7,154 bases of DNA from Candidatus Cloacimonadota bacterium (GTDB lineage: Bacteria > Cloacimonadota > Cloacimonadia > Cloacimonadales > JAFGVF01): contig JAFGVF010000331.1 in NCBI GenBank assembly GCA_016938155.1, positions 1 through 7,154 of the forward strand, in the 5' to 3' direction. Under the pieces are notes generated by a model that was not told the DNA's origin, made no database searches, and saw only the letters and a list, made by a program, of their open reading frames with translations. This document shows positions 7,101-7,154 of the stretch, piece after piece (positions within the stretch are counted from its first letter, which is position 1; each line of letters opens with the position of its first letter). The position numbers and the translations under genes were made by a program.

Positions 7101-7154
7101 TATTGTGACTGTGGCAAGACTGGTGCATCCTTCAAATGCATGCGGCTCAATAGA
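4146..7154 (-). CDS. BspA-like leucine-rich-repeat surface protein with C-terminal tail domain (5' end outside window)
   Basis: The frame stays open from the window edge to TAA at 4146-4148, giving 1002 visible residues with the N-terminus and signal peptide missing. The protein is mostly 23-residue BspA-type (LRR_5) repeats of the form LTSVTIPxxVTxIGxxAFxxCxx. Numbered from the edge, there are three repeat blocks: about 1-222, 323-425 and 531-874. Each ends in a cap with a Cys and the pattern C-x-LYVP..A.Y..A..WK.F.NI (VYVP in the last). The two inter-block segments (about 272-322 and 475-530) are beta-rich (RYSLDKNGNTMSV; FRFKRKENSTEVSV). The tail (about 939-1002: ILVKGVKEGETISVYSSTG, ending YVVKAGNKIVKLAL) resembles the C-terminal sorting-type domain that follows many Bacteroidales LRR proteins. 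Known BspA proteins of oral Bacteroidales bind host matrix or bacteria; an adhesin-like role here is inferred. No toxin domain is present. Confidence 0.92.
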   Translation of the reverse strand, partial: SIEPHAFEGCTSLATVTIPSSVTSLKELAFSDCSSLTSVIISEGLTSIDKYAFQNCSKIASITLPESLSFIGESAFRGCSNLDHLNLPATINRIYDRTFFGCSKLTSVNIPANLTRIGDESFSGCSSLTSIKLPDSLIYLGSGAFQNCSALTSIQIPLGAQGIGDRTFAGCSNLTSFSFSKSLTAVGVEAFKSCSSLTSLTIPVNIKKLYQSAFSGCSGLKEIHSQSLVPIEASSAFDEQTTSSCTLYVPTEAKKRYELANGWKNFANIKEEVLIFVFDNLRYSLDKNGNTMSVCGWDNTLPHDLSIKQYVMYGENRYSISSITDSAFYNCKDITSLTILGLNTFIGKSSFRNCSNLTSVRHIGKLDTVKVAAFAGCSKLSKVSLYSSSIGDSTFLDCTSLTEMTIDDKLTSIGVAAFYGSSLKKIFNQQEIPLTLSATAFDGVDKDVCQLYVPSGTKAEYAVAAGWKEFKNILYPYVTEFSEGVFRFKRKENSTEVSVSKGPFWWEYDNKNIVIPSSVMHNDSIFTVTSISDNAFAECYTLNSISIPTTVTSIGEKAFYSCYYLTSIDIPSSVRYIGKESFSLSGLTSVTIPENITRVDNSCFYGCYNLTSVTIASNQISIEEHAFSECNELESLTIASNQISIGNYAFRNCKKLGDITIPEGVVSIGKGAFAYCDSLAQFIVAKDHPFFVVEGGVLFSKNMDTLIAYPSNKKTAEYVIPPSVTNIKACAFESARNLTSVTIPEGVSRINDGAFRGTGLTSILFPESITSIGIAAFANSALTSLYLPKGISSIGDYAFYQCDSLSSIIFSEGIKSIGSEAFLFCRSLTSVKLPEGLTTMNEYCFWCCNSLSSLSLPSSIDTIGQCSFVNCILLDTIYSYNPVPPVGVKVFDSVNKDSCIVYVPAGSKAAYMGADQWKDFKNIVEMGVTEQPELSTLPLALFAEGDGILVKGVKEGETISVYSSTGVLLQSLTAHGDEQHITLSKGAIYVVKAGNKIVKLAL
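5203..5315 (-). repeat. Near-identical tandem LRR units inside the BspA-like gene
   Basis: The segments 5203-5246 and 5272-5315 match closely with a period of 69 bases, exactly one 23-codon repeat. The core of 27 bases is identical (5220-5246 and 5289-5315). The encoded units share TIASNQISI, while most other repeats in the gene differ substantially at DNA level. This points to a recent unit duplication or gene conversion within the array. Confidence 0.8.

Overview
The window looks like Bacteroidales chromosomal DNA (Bacteroides/Parabacteroides-like). The signs are a TonB-dependent receptor with an N-terminal carboxypeptidase-regulatory-like domain, a BspA-type leucine-rich-repeat (LRR) protein with a Bacteroidales-style C-terminal tail, a small lipoprotein, and mostly AT-rich leaders without Shine-Dalgarno sequences.

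Layout: one plus-strand gene (45-2345) encodes a complete 766-residue TonB-dependent outer-membrane receptor. It converges on a minus-strand series that fills the rest of the window. The junction (2346-2493) holds two hairpins. The second is a textbook bidirectional terminator just past the stop codon of the opposing gene. Reading the minus strand in its own 5'->3' order, the genes are: a BspA-like LRR surface protein (4146 to the window edge, 5' end missing); a small lipoprotein of unknown function (3671-4072); a 99-residue protein resembling colicin D immunity proteins (3305-3604); and a 245-residue protein that joins an Imm40-like domain to a barstar-like RNase-inhibitor domain (2494-3231).

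The most interesting part is 2494-4072, an AT-rich block with one or two probable immunity genes and no recognisable toxin in the window. This fits an orphan or acquired immunity cluster, as described for Bacteroidales facing rivals' contact-dependent toxins, or the 3' end of a polymorphic toxin locus. The two-domain protein could protect against two unrelated toxins. The spacer between the two immunity genes carries a 12-bp hairpin that swallows a stop codon, and a short stretch that loosely resembles the 5' end of a group II intron. The last gene has no ATG and appears to start at TTG.

The flanking genes are ordinary Bacteroidales cell-surface functions: nutrient or metal-chelate uptake, and an LRR surface or adhesion protein. 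No RNA gene, CRISPR array, insertion sequence, recombinase or complete mobile element is visible. No stretch longer than 300 bases lacks a gene.
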